Source: Nitrospirota bacterium
GTDB lineage: Bacteria; Nitrospirota; Thermodesulfovibrionia; Thermodesulfovibrionales; JdFR-85
Assembly (NCBI GenBank): GCA_013152195.1
Contig: JAADGU010000023.1
Coordinates: 1-6,380, forward strand
Direction: 5' to 3'
DNA: 6,380 nt
The first letter of the stretch is position 1. The number at the start of each line of letters is the position of its first letter. The notes under the pieces were generated by a model. The model ran no database searches and had not been told where the DNA came from. It worked only from the letters and a program-made list of their open reading frames with translations. Both the position numbers and the translations under genes were made by a program. Shown piece after piece: positions 1-5,429 of the stretch.

Positions 1-1
1 G

Positions 2-427
2 TGGGATTTCGTCACTGTTGACTTCACCATGGGAGAATACCTTCCTGACCTCGCCACCGTCATGCCGGAGACGAAAAAATATATGGTGAAACAGATTACG
101 GAAAAGTACGGCACAAAGCTCATGTTTACAACGCATGTAATATCGAAAGAGACCAAAATACCCTCCGCAGAAAAGGCACAAGAGAAAAGGAAAACAGAGC
201 AGACCGGGAAGACAGGGATATTGATTCATACGGTCATGTTCTACTCCATAGATGAGCCTGTTGCCCCGGTATATGGCAACAAAAACCAGCGCTTCATGCT
301 CAGAAAGGCAATCGAGGAAAACAGAAGGCAGGAGGTCTGGTACTGGCCTGAGTCAGCATACTGGGTCACCTTTGACAACTCGGTGCCCCTCTTTCTGCTC
401 CCCTATCTTGTGACATGGTTACAATGA
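2..427 (+). CDS. Unrecognised conserved-looking protein, 3' part of gene (5' end outside window; probably frameshifted)
   Basis: The frame is open from the first bases of the window (WDFVTVDF precedes the first ATG at 29), so this is the downstream part of a longer gene, and the ATG at 29 is probably an internal methionine. About 141 residues are visible. The piece has a charged stretch (about 20 to 75) and then an aromatic-rich segment containing EVWYWPESAYWVTFD and the hydrophobic SVPLFLLPYL. It ends abruptly at a TGA right after LVTWLQ. The next frame (415 onward) carries on with an equally aromatic, soluble-looking sequence (SGWEWGYWLTDW), so I infer that the two were one polypeptide split by a frameshift or small deletion at about 410-430. 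The alternative is two translationally coupled genes, because the TGA overlaps an ATG as ATGA at 424. I do not recognise the family and propose no function. Confidence 0.6.
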   Translation, partial: WDFVTVDFTMGEYLPDLATVMPETKKYMVKQITEKYGTKLMFTTHVISKETKIPSAEKAQEKRKTEQTGKTGILIHTVMFYSIDEPVAPVYGNKNQRFMLRKAIEENRRQEVWYWPESAYWVTFDNSVPLFLLPYLVTWLQ

Positions 428-1314
428 AACGGATCGGGGTTGACAATCATCTCACATTCAGCTCGGGATGGGAATGGGGGTATTGGCTTACGGACTGGAG
501 TATCGCACGCTGGTCCTGGAATTATGTGGAAGACGGGATCCTGAAAAAGTCTCATCCTCTCAGCATACTTTGGGATATCTTTCCGGACCCTGCTCTTCAA
601 CAGTCATGGAAAGAGGCGCTTCAACTGCAGAAGTATTATTTGAAGCAGTTAGGGTTAATCTCGTTTCTGGCTGCCCTTGACCCTTCCGCCGAGTTTCCCC
701 GGCCCTTTAACAGGCCCTTTCAGCCAAGGCCCCCATTTACATACAATTGGCTTCTCAGCAAGGCTTCTGATGCGGAGATATCCCAAGTCTTGAACGGACC
801 GGTTAAGTCCCTTAATGAGTATGCCCGCAAGATGAGCCTGCTCACAGATAAGATCGAGATTCAAACCTCTTCTTTTATTAAGAAAACCAGGGATGCCTCG
901 CCTGAATTGACGGTGATAGCCGGGGAGCTGACAAGGGGGCTGAAGGTGACTGCCCTGAGGGCCAGGCACAAGGCCCTGCTCTTAAAGACCCTTATCGCCA
1001 TGAGAGAAAGGGACAAAAACGGCAAAGACCTTCCGGAAAAGGCCGGTTATCTTTTAAAGAAGGCCGAAGCGGTCCGGCTCACGGCACAGAGACTCGTCTT
1101 AAAGCAGGAACAAATCTATCGATATCCCATAAACTTGATTGCAAGGCAGAGAAAGAGTTTTACTGCCTACAATTTCGGCTACCTCTACCCTGTCAGCAAT
1201 CTCTATTTCTGGAAACGGGAAGAGGAGCAGATTAAGCACAGGCGCTTTGATGCCCTTTATATGAGTCTATGGGATTATCCACGAATAATAGGAATCGACA
1301 GCCTCTGCAGGTAA
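415..1314 (+). CDS. Unrecognised conserved-looking protein, C-terminal piece of the same probable gene
   Basis: This is a 299-aa frame if started at ATG 415, or 296 aa if started at ATG 424. The second start overlaps the upstream stop as ATGA. Neither start has a visible Shine-Dalgarno sequence, which fits a frameshifted continuation better than an independent gene. The first 35 residues are strikingly aromatic (SSGWEWGYWLTDWSIARWSW). A helical middle follows, rich in Lys, Arg and Leu (about residues 125 to 235, with repeated ALRARHKALLLK-like stretches that could form coiled helices). The tail is again aromatic (FGYLYPVSNLYFWKREEEQ). No signal peptide, membrane segment or known catalytic motif is evident. 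It converges on the minus-strand gene set, with 102 bp between them and no clear terminator. The family is unrecognised. The tryptophan-rich blocks could line a carbohydrate-binding site, but that is only a guess. Confidence 0.6.
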   Translation: MVTMKRIGVDNHLTFSSGWEWGYWLTDWSIARWSWNYVEDGILKKSHPLSILWDIFPDPALQQSWKEALQLQKYYLKQLGLISFLAALDPSAEFPRPFNRPFQPRPPFTYNWLLSKASDAEISQVLNGPVKSLNEYARKMSLLTDKIEIQTSSFIKKTRDASPELTVIAGELTRGLKVTALRARHKALLLKTLIAMRERDKNGKDLPEKAGYLLKKAEAVRLTAQRLVLKQEQIYRYPINLIARQRKSFTAYNFGYLYPVSNLYFWKREEEQIKHRRFDALYMSLWDYPRIIGIDSLCR

Positions 1315-1416
1315 AGCACTTCTTCTGACAGTAAAGTCCTTACACTCATCACACTCAGGCTCAATAGCGGCTGGCTACCTGACATATCCCCCCAGGCAAC
1401 TCAGGACACTTAAGAC

Positions 1417-1617
1417 TTACCCCTTTCTCAATATCTTTGAAAGAAACATCGGACAGTTGTCATACTCTTCTGTCTCGCAGCAATCCGTCTTTCTCTGACG
1501 CCCGATCGAGAAAGAGGATATAGAGGCAACACAGACGCTTCCATGGTTATAGGGACAGACATTTTTATGCCTTGTTATCCCATTACGTAAATACCCGACT
1601 GATAAGATGACTTCCAT
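1417..1617 (-). CDS. Small cysteine-rich protein (66 aa), paralogue of the one at 4931-5098
   Basis: A longer frame reaches back to 1698 inside the glycosyltransferase gene. I chose the ATG at 1617 because a near-perfect AAGGAGG lies 5 nt upstream and the gene then starts 35 bp after the glycosyltransferase stop. The protein has cysteines at 21, 29, 46, 47 and 55. Its core is C29-VAS, then C47-ETEEY-DN-C55-P, ending in FLSKILR. The spacing C-x17-C-x4-Y-x2-C-P is shared exactly with the 55-aa protein encoded at the other end of this gene set. No signal peptide or membrane helix is visible, so it is probably cytosolic. The cysteines could bind a metal or be redox active (inference). It is the last gene of the minus-strand set and is presumably cotranscribed with the glycosyltransferase. 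I recall similar small CP-containing proteins in anaerobic bacteria but know of no assigned function. Confidence 0.75.
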   Translation of the reverse strand: MEVILSVGYLRNGITRHKNVCPYNHGSVCVASISSFSIGRQRKTDCCETEEYDNCPMFLSKILRKG

Positions 1618-1620
1618 TTG

Positions 1621-1630
1621 ATCCTCCTTA
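1621..1630 (-). promoter_or_regulatory. Ribosome binding site fixing the start at 1617
   Basis: Read on the minus strand this is TAAGGAGGAT, followed by CAA and ATG. It is one of the strongest Shine-Dalgarno matches in the window. It argues for the short 66-aa product rather than a 93-aa form starting inside the upstream gene. Confidence 0.75.
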
Positions 1631-1652
1631 ACTCTTTCCTGATTTTTTCCGG

Positions 1653-2861
1653 TTACGCAAATCTTGCCTTTATCACATCTGCAATCCTGTATCGCCACCT
1701 GCTGTTTTCAGCACATGGTGAGAGCAGTGATGCCTTTCCGATAGTGTACCTGTTGCCTCTCCATACAACCGTATTTGAGAGCAACGGGATGACCCAGATA
1801 CATCCTATGGCGATATCCTTAACAGGGGAGAGCATGTAAAAGGGGAACTTTATGTCTGCCTTCATAATCCTGCCAAGATAGAGGTCTCCCATAATCTTAA
1901 GCAGACTCGTAAAGAGGGCAAATGCTATGGTTATCCGGGAAGGTTTATAGAGGAGTATCGGGATAAAAGACATGAATACTGCATTGGTGATCAGCTCGGA
2001 TACATACTGTATCCCCCCAATCTTCCACCTGAGCTTTCCCCACCTTGTATGCCTGTTAAGAAAATTCTTCATCCCCCAATGTTTGTTCACCGTATTTATC
2101 ATGTAGTTTGACAGCACCACCCTTCTGCCCGCCTCCTTCATCTTTTTCCCGATGATATAATCCTCAGCAAGCACGTCCTTTACAGCCTTAAACCCGCCGA
2201 TGGCCTCAAGGTCGCTCTTGCGCATCAGCATCGACTTTCCGACAACACACGGCATCTTCAAAAACCTGTCAAGAAAACATACACTTCCCAGAACAAAAGA
2301 GTTTAAATGAAGATTCTCAAATATTGAGCCGGATGTGCGTCCGCCCACCCCTTTTATCATGTTGCTTACGAGACCAACCGCCGGGTCCTGCATATGTTTG
2401 ACTATCTCCTTCAGGTAGTCTCTGTCAACCAGCACATTGCTGTCACTTACAAGTATGTACCGGTATTTTGAAGCCCTGCAGGCGGGTATGAGGTTATTGA
2501 CCTTCGGGTTCAGTCCGTCATCACACCTTTCAACTACGATAGAGATGTCCCTGTCTGGATACTTCTCCTTTATCTTGCGGGCTACTTTATATGCCAGGTC
2601 GTTGTGGTCCTGAAGTGAAAATATAATTTCAAACTCCGGATAATCCTGCATACAGAAGCTTTCGAGATTATCAAACAGATTGTCATCAATCCCTTTCAGG
2701 GGTTTTAAGACCGAGATAGGGGGCAAATAAGGGGAAAGGGGAGGGGCTTGACCTTCTCCGGCATTAAGGGAGGAAATCTGCGAACGAACCGCTATTATCT
2801 GAAACCCGTAACCAATGAGTCCAAGGATCGTAAAACCTGCAAAAAACCAGAATATCTCCAT
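1653..2861 (-). CDS. Membrane glycosyltransferase, GT21 / ceramide glucosyltransferase-like (HpnI-type)
   Basis: This 402-aa protein most likely transfers a sugar from a nucleotide sugar to a lipid acceptor at the inner membrane. It has an N-terminal membrane anchor (residues 1-24). A GT-A catalytic domain follows, starting at PPISVLKPLKGID (about 47-59). The motifs of ceramide glucosyltransferases are present: NPK-VNNL (118-124, after D114-D115), the D2 motif SDSNV (139-143), the presumed catalytic D3 in AEDY (D234), and RHTRW (270-274), which matches (Q/R)xxRW. The C-terminus has about three membrane segments (291-305, 310-329, 350-366) and ends the domain with WRGNRY (367-372). In bacteria this family includes HpnI of hopanoid glycosylation, but no HpnJ, HpnK or other hopanoid gene is visible, so the acceptor is open (diacylglycerol, ceramide or hopanoid). 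The start has AAGGAGG 6 nt upstream, inside the end of the PHP gene, and the gap to that gene is only 12 bp. That implies cotranscription. Confidence 0.88.
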   Translation of the reverse strand: MEIFWFFAGFTILGLIGYGFQIIAVRSQISSLNAGEGQAPPLSPYLPPISVLKPLKGIDDNLFDNLESFCMQDYPEFEIIFSLQDHNDLAYKVARKIKEKYPDRDISIVVERCDDGLNPKVNNLIPACRASKYRYILVSDSNVLVDRDYLKEIVKHMQDPAVGLVSNMIKGVGGRTSGSIFENLHLNSFVLGSVCFLDRFLKMPCVVGKSMLMRKSDLEAIGGFKAVKDVLAEDYIIGKKMKEAGRRVVLSNYMINTVNKHWGMKNFLNRHTRWGKLRWKIGGIQYVSELITNAVFMSFIPILLYKPSRITIAFALFTSLLKIMGDLYLGRIMKADIKFPFYMLSPVKDIAIGCIWVIPLLSNTVVWRGNRYTIGKASLLSPCAENSRWRYRIADVIKARFA

Positions 2862-2873
2862 ATCTTTCCTCCT

Positions 2874-3563
2874 TTAGCGTCTAAAAAGAGTTATGGCAAC
2901 CCCTTTGTTATGCCGTATACATTGCTTCACTGGTTCAATCTTTTTTTCACAGTTCAGAAGCGTTTTCCATGAATAAATATGCCGGACCTTATGGAAATCA
3001 CTGTTTGCAATATAGGGGTATTTTTTTAGGCTTATAACATTAAAGACATCGTCCCTGTTGGCTATCTCCCAGGCATCTATATACTTGGCGTATCGTTCCC
3101 TGTTATTCCAGAGAAACAGGGTATCCCTTGACAGGTCAGACATGTGGTGCGGATGACATGCTATTATCAGGGCGTCCTGTTCTTTTGCCTCAGTAAAAAT
3201 TCTTTTATAATCCCAGCAGGCAGGGATAAATTCCTTTATATCGAGAAGAATAAAATGGGCTGATTTATCAGCGGACAGGTGGTTCTTGCTTATTTCCACA
3301 CCCGGAATTATGAGCAGTCCGTATTTATCCCAGGCCCTTTCCGCCTCCTGCCGGATCCTGCCCATGTACTCATCAAAGTTATCTTCCCTGACAGAGAACT
3401 TCAATTTGTGAGCGAGCCTTCCCATGGTGTTATCTCCATTGACCACATGGTCTGTTATGGCAATCACATCAAAGCCTGCCTGCCCAAAAAGGTCAACCGT
3501 TCTTCTGAGGTTCACTGAGCCGTCGGAGTACGTGGTGTGAATATGGAAATCACACAATAACAT
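2874..3563 (-). CDS. PHP-domain metal-dependent phosphoesterase
   Basis: This 229-aa protein is a stand-alone PHP domain, expected to hydrolyse a phosphomonoester or phosphodiester with a multinuclear metal centre. The metal ligands are visible in order: H7 and H9 in DFHIHT, D14 in YSDG, D38-H39 in ITDH, E90 in PGVEIS, H137/H139/H140 in ACHPHH, and D189 and H191 in NSDFH. All PHP motifs are therefore intact. There is no signal peptide, so it is probably cytosolic. The substrate is unknown. Pairing with a lipid glycosyltransferase 12 bp downstream, and a Pho-box-like promoter upstream, suggest a phospholipid-derived or sugar-phosphate substrate (inference). A TAA lies three codons upstream in frame, so the ATG at 3563 is the first possible start. 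It has no Shine-Dalgarno sequence, and the predicted -10 lies 8 nt away, so the mRNA is probably leaderless or nearly so. Confidence 0.88.
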   Translation of the reverse strand: MLLCDFHIHTTYSDGSVNLRRTVDLFGQAGFDVIAITDHVVNGDNTMGRLAHKLKFSVREDNFDEYMGRIRQEAERAWDKYGLLIIPGVEISKNHLSADKSAHFILLDIKEFIPACWDYKRIFTEAKEQDALIIACHPHHMSDLSRDTLFLWNNRERYAKYIDAWEIANRDDVFNVISLKKYPYIANSDFHKVRHIYSWKTLLNCEKKIEPVKQCIRHNKGVAITLFRR

Positions 3564-3571
3564 CGTAATTA

Positions 3572-3626
3572 ATTATAGGTCTTTCTCATTACAGGGGCAT
3601 TAAGCAAAGATTAACTTTAAGTTAAA
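3572..3626 (-). promoter_or_regulatory. Pho-box-like promoter of the PHP/glycosyltransferase genes
   Basis: On the minus strand four 7-bp units lie at an exact 11-bp period: TTTAACT (3626-3620), GTTAATC (3615-3609), CTTAATG (3604-3598) and TGTAATG (3593-3587). Nine bases follow, then a perfect -10 TATAAT (3577-3572). There is no -35 at the usual place, where the last repeat sits instead. This matches the layout of PhoB/PhoP-activated promoters (7-bp direct repeats with 4-bp spacers). The outermost unit overlaps the stop codon of the GH1 gene. Expected transcription start is about 3563-3565, at the ATG. The regulator is inferred from architecture only. Confidence 0.7.
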
Positions 3627-4881
3627 ACGAAGACCTGCTCTTGATGAGGTAGGAATAGTATGCTGCTGCATTGGTAGACTTGCGCTCAAGGGTATCAAAA
3701 TTAACCCTGTAAAGGCCAAAACATGCATCAAGTCCCTGGAGCCATTCGTAGTTGTCGATCAGGGACCAGTAGAAATAACCTCTTATGTCAATGCCCTGTT
3801 TCAGACATTTTTCAAGGACATCTATATGTTTCTTCATAAACCTTATCTTCTTCTGATCATCTCGGGTTGCAATACCGTTCTCTGTTATTATCAGGGGAAC
3901 GTTCAGTCTCGCCGCACGTTTCAGCACCCTCTCAAGACCCTGCGGATGTATTTCCCATCCCATATCCGTAAGCCCGTAACCCCCGATATCCCTGTGCCTC
4001 AGCTCAATCCCCATCTTTTTAAACGGGTTAAACCTGAGATGCATCCGGGTATAATAATTCACACCAAAGAAATCGATCTTCTCCTTTATCGGAACAGGAA
4101 TCTCCATGACCTTTTTAAATGGAAACTGCAACCTCAGTGTGCCTGTACTGAAGGCATCCAGCAGGGAGTTATTATAAAAGTGCCTGGCTATCCTTGAAAT
4201 GAGCTTGTCTGCCGGATTCCATCTGTGCCAGGGGTTGAATGCCGCCATGTTATGGGCAACACTCACCATTGCATCTGGGATATGCGAATGTATAACGTCG
4301 TAAGCCTTCCCGTGGCATACAAGTATATTCTCCAATGCCTTTACTGCCAGGGAGACATCCCTGATGCCGGGAGGCATACAACCCTCAAGATACCCGCCAA
4401 GGATGAGCACGTATGGTTCATTAAATGTTATCCAGTATCTTACACCCTTCAACATTGAAACCATTTTTTTTGTATAGATCAGGAATTTTTCAATTGATGC
4501 ATCGTCATGCCATGCCTTTTTGATAAACCATAGGGGGTGAGTAAAGTGATGGATTGTAACCATTGGCTCGATATTATTTTCCAGCAGAATATCGATTATC
4601 TCCTGATAATGAGCTATAGCATCATAGTCCCATACATCTTCTTCAGGCTGTATCCTGCTCCATTCCAGAGAGAAACGGTACGAATTCACACCCAGATCCT
4701 TGAGTAACCTCAGATCTTCCTTATAAAGGTTGTAGTGATTTGTTACATCAGGCTTTTCATTTAAGGTCTTATCCCATGAGGCCCAGTCAGCGTTGAGGGA
4801 ACCCTCGAGCTGAAAGGCTGATGTTGCAATACCCCAGAGGAAATCAGACGGAAAACCCTTGGCCCTCTCCCTGGGGCTCAC
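3622..4881 (-). CDS. Glycoside hydrolase family 1 (beta-glucosidase / beta-galactosidase-like)
   Basis: This 419-aa retaining beta-glycosidase has the GH1 signature throughout: FLWGIATSAFQLEG (14-27, glycone-binding Q24), YRFSLEWSRI (68-77), acid/base E155 in TFNEP, nucleophile E334 in ITENG, and YWSLIDNYEW (381-390, E389 and W390 in the glycone site). The usual HWxLP segment is HHFTHP (111-116), keeping the His but with Phe for Trp. It has no signal peptide, so it is cytosolic, and it is slightly shorter than typical GH1 enzymes (about 440-480 aa). A TAA directly precedes the GTG at 4881, so that GTG is the first possible start. No good Shine-Dalgarno sequence is seen. It lies 49 bp after the small cysteine gene and 58 bp before the PHP gene. 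The substrate cannot be read from sequence. In this setting a glycolipid or lipid-derived glycoside is conceivable, including transglycosylation as done by the plant GH1 member SFR2 (inference, weak). Confidence 0.92.
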   Translation of the reverse strand: MSPRERAKGFPSDFLWGIATSAFQLEGSLNADWASWDKTLNEKPDVTNHYNLYKEDLRLLKDLGVNSYRFSLEWSRIQPEEDVWDYDAIAHYQEIIDILLENNIEPMVTIHHFTHPLWFIKKAWHDDASIEKFLIYTKKMVSMLKGVRYWITFNEPYVLILGGYLEGCMPPGIRDVSLAVKALENILVCHGKAYDVIHSHIPDAMVSVAHNMAAFNPWHRWNPADKLISRIARHFYNNSLLDAFSTGTLRLQFPFKKVMEIPVPIKEKIDFFGVNYYTRMHLRFNPFKKMGIELRHRDIGGYGLTDMGWEIHPQGLERVLKRAARLNVPLIITENGIATRDDQKKIRFMKKHIDVLEKCLKQGIDIRGYFYWSLIDNYEWLQGLDACFGLYRVNFDTLERKSTNAAAYYSYLIKSRSSF

Positions 4882-4930
4882 TTATAAAAATCCCGAATCA
4901 GCTTCTTCCTGTTATTGCAAAAATGCACTG

Positions 4931-5098
4931 CTATGCCCGGAGTTCCAGCCGGTTCTGGATAAAGAAACTCACAAAGTAAACCGGGCAGACCTCGTAACTT
5001 CTGCCTGTACATAACTTAATGTCAGCGCAATCAATTAAATCCACCTCTATACCTGCAACCCTGCACGTCCTGTCCTTCATCTCCATATGTTGACACAT
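4931..5098 (-). CDS. Small cysteine-rich protein (55 aa), paralogue of the one at 1417-1617
   Basis: This is a short frame starting at ATG 5098 with AGGAGGGG just upstream (5109-5101), which supports translation; an in-frame ATG at 5086 is further from it. Cysteines are at 2, 12, 24, 30 and 38. The core is C12-RVAGI, then C30-TGRSY-EV-C38-P, followed by a hydrophobic VYFVSFF stretch and a short tail (NRLELRA). C-x17-C-x4-Y-x2-C-P is identical in spacing to the 66-aa protein at the far end of the gene set, so I infer homology despite low overall identity. It is the first gene after the Pho-box-like promoter at 5188-5146 and is followed after 49 bp by GH1. No function is known. Metal binding or a regulatory or adaptor role in the pathway is possible but unproven. 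Confidence 0.72.
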   Translation of the reverse strand: MCQHMEMKDRTCRVAGIEVDLIDCADIKLCTGRSYEVCPVYFVSFFIQNRLELRA

Positions 5099-5145
5099 AT
5101 CCCCTCCTTTTTTTTCATAACCCGGGATTCTTTTTGATGGAAAAT

Positions 5146-5188
5146 ATCATAGCAGCATAATGTTACAGAGGTGTTAAGGAGAGGTTAA
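5146..5188 (-). promoter_or_regulatory. Pho-box-like promoter of the small-cysteine/GH1 genes
   Basis: On the minus strand TTAACC (5188-5183), TTAACA (5177-5172) and GTAACA (5166-5161) lie exactly 11 bp apart. Nine bases after TGTAACA comes the -10 TATGAT (5151-5146), with no conventional -35. The unit sequence, the period and the 9-nt gap equal those of the other two promoters. Predicted transcription start is near 5139, giving a normal leader with a strong Shine-Dalgarno sequence. Confidence 0.68.
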
Positions 5189-5225
5189 TTCTAAGCTTTT
5201 TTTATCAGCACAAATACAGCCGTTT

Positions 5226-5382
5226 AAAACTTGATGAAGTCGTAAAAAGTCTCAAAATGTCCTTTCTTGTCATTGCGAGCAGAGCGAAGCAATCTCTATC
5301 CATCTGACTTTAAAACAGATTGCTTCGTCGTTTTACTCCTCGCAATGACAATCACGGCTTTTTTACGAAACTATCAAAACTT
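5226..5382. repeat. MITE-like palindromic intergenic repeat with terminal inverted repeats
   Basis: The inner palindrome has arms at 5267-5295 and 5317-5351, built on GTCATTGCGAG / CTCGCAATGAC and GAAGCAATCT / AGATTGCTTC. It can fold into a long imperfect hairpin. Outside it, GATGAAGTCGTAAAAAG (from 5233) and the reverse complement of the right end, GATAGTTTCGTAAAAAAG (to 5375), form an imperfect terminal inverted repeat. The sequence AAAACTT occurs directly on both sides (5226-5232 and 5376-5382), which could be a 7-bp target-site duplication. Elements with the GTCATTGCGAG core are widespread multicopy non-coding repeats in several bacterial phyla. No transposase is present, so any movement would have been in trans. 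Confidence 0.82.
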
Positions 5383-5423
5383 AACAAAAGCGTAATAAAC
5401 GTGTAACAGGCATCACTTATAAT
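5380..5423 (+). promoter_or_regulatory. Pho-box-like promoter of the HAD gene
   Basis: CTTAACA (5380-5386), CGTAATA (5391-5397) and TGTAACA (5402-5408) are spaced exactly 11 bp apart. They are followed by nine bases and a perfect TATAAT (5418-5423), with no usable -35. The first unit abuts and partly overlaps the right end of the repeat element. The expected transcription start falls on or next to the A of the ATG at 5430, implying a leaderless mRNA. Confidence 0.7.
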
Positions 5424-5429
5424 AAAGGC

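Larger units (their letters stand above)
5099..5429. other. Divergent intergenic region
   Basis: The region contains no supportable gene. From left to right it holds the leader and Pho-box-like promoter of the minus-strand set (to 5188), about 37 bp with no assigned signal, a MITE-like palindromic repeat (5226-5382 with its flanking direct repeats), and the Pho-box-like promoter of the plus-strand HAD gene (5380-5423). The minus-strand leader between the predicted transcription start (about 5139) and ATG 5098 is about 40 nt and contains an A8 run and the Shine-Dalgarno sequence. Confidence 0.75.

Noticed and set aside
1315..1416. Possible bidirectional terminator between the convergent genes
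   Set aside because: Only a weak CCTGA...TCAGG pairing with a long loop is visible, and no T run follows on either strand.
1618..1839. Plus-strand open frame starting at 1618
   Set aside because: It is antisense to the well-supported glycosyltransferase gene and the start region of the small cysteine gene.
1653..2861. Assigning the glycosyltransferase the name hpnI
   Set aside because: The motifs fit the GT21/HpnI-like group, but no hopanoid gene is present in the window and the acceptor cannot be read from sequence.
3826..4458. Plus-strand open frames within the GH1 gene
   Set aside because: The opposite strand encodes a complete GH1 enzyme with all motifs, so these are shadows.
5077..5118. 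Thirteen-codon upstream frame starting at an ATG at 5118 in the leader of the 55-aa protein
   Set aside because: It has no ribosome binding site of its own, reads through the A8 run and the Shine-Dalgarno sequence, and shows no attenuator-like codon run beyond a few lysines.
5230..5380. Could the palindromic repeat be a CRISPR array or a small RNA gene?
   Set aside because: There is a single inverted pair, not regularly spaced direct repeats. The sequence fits a known style of dispersed intergenic palindrome better than a dedicated RNA gene.
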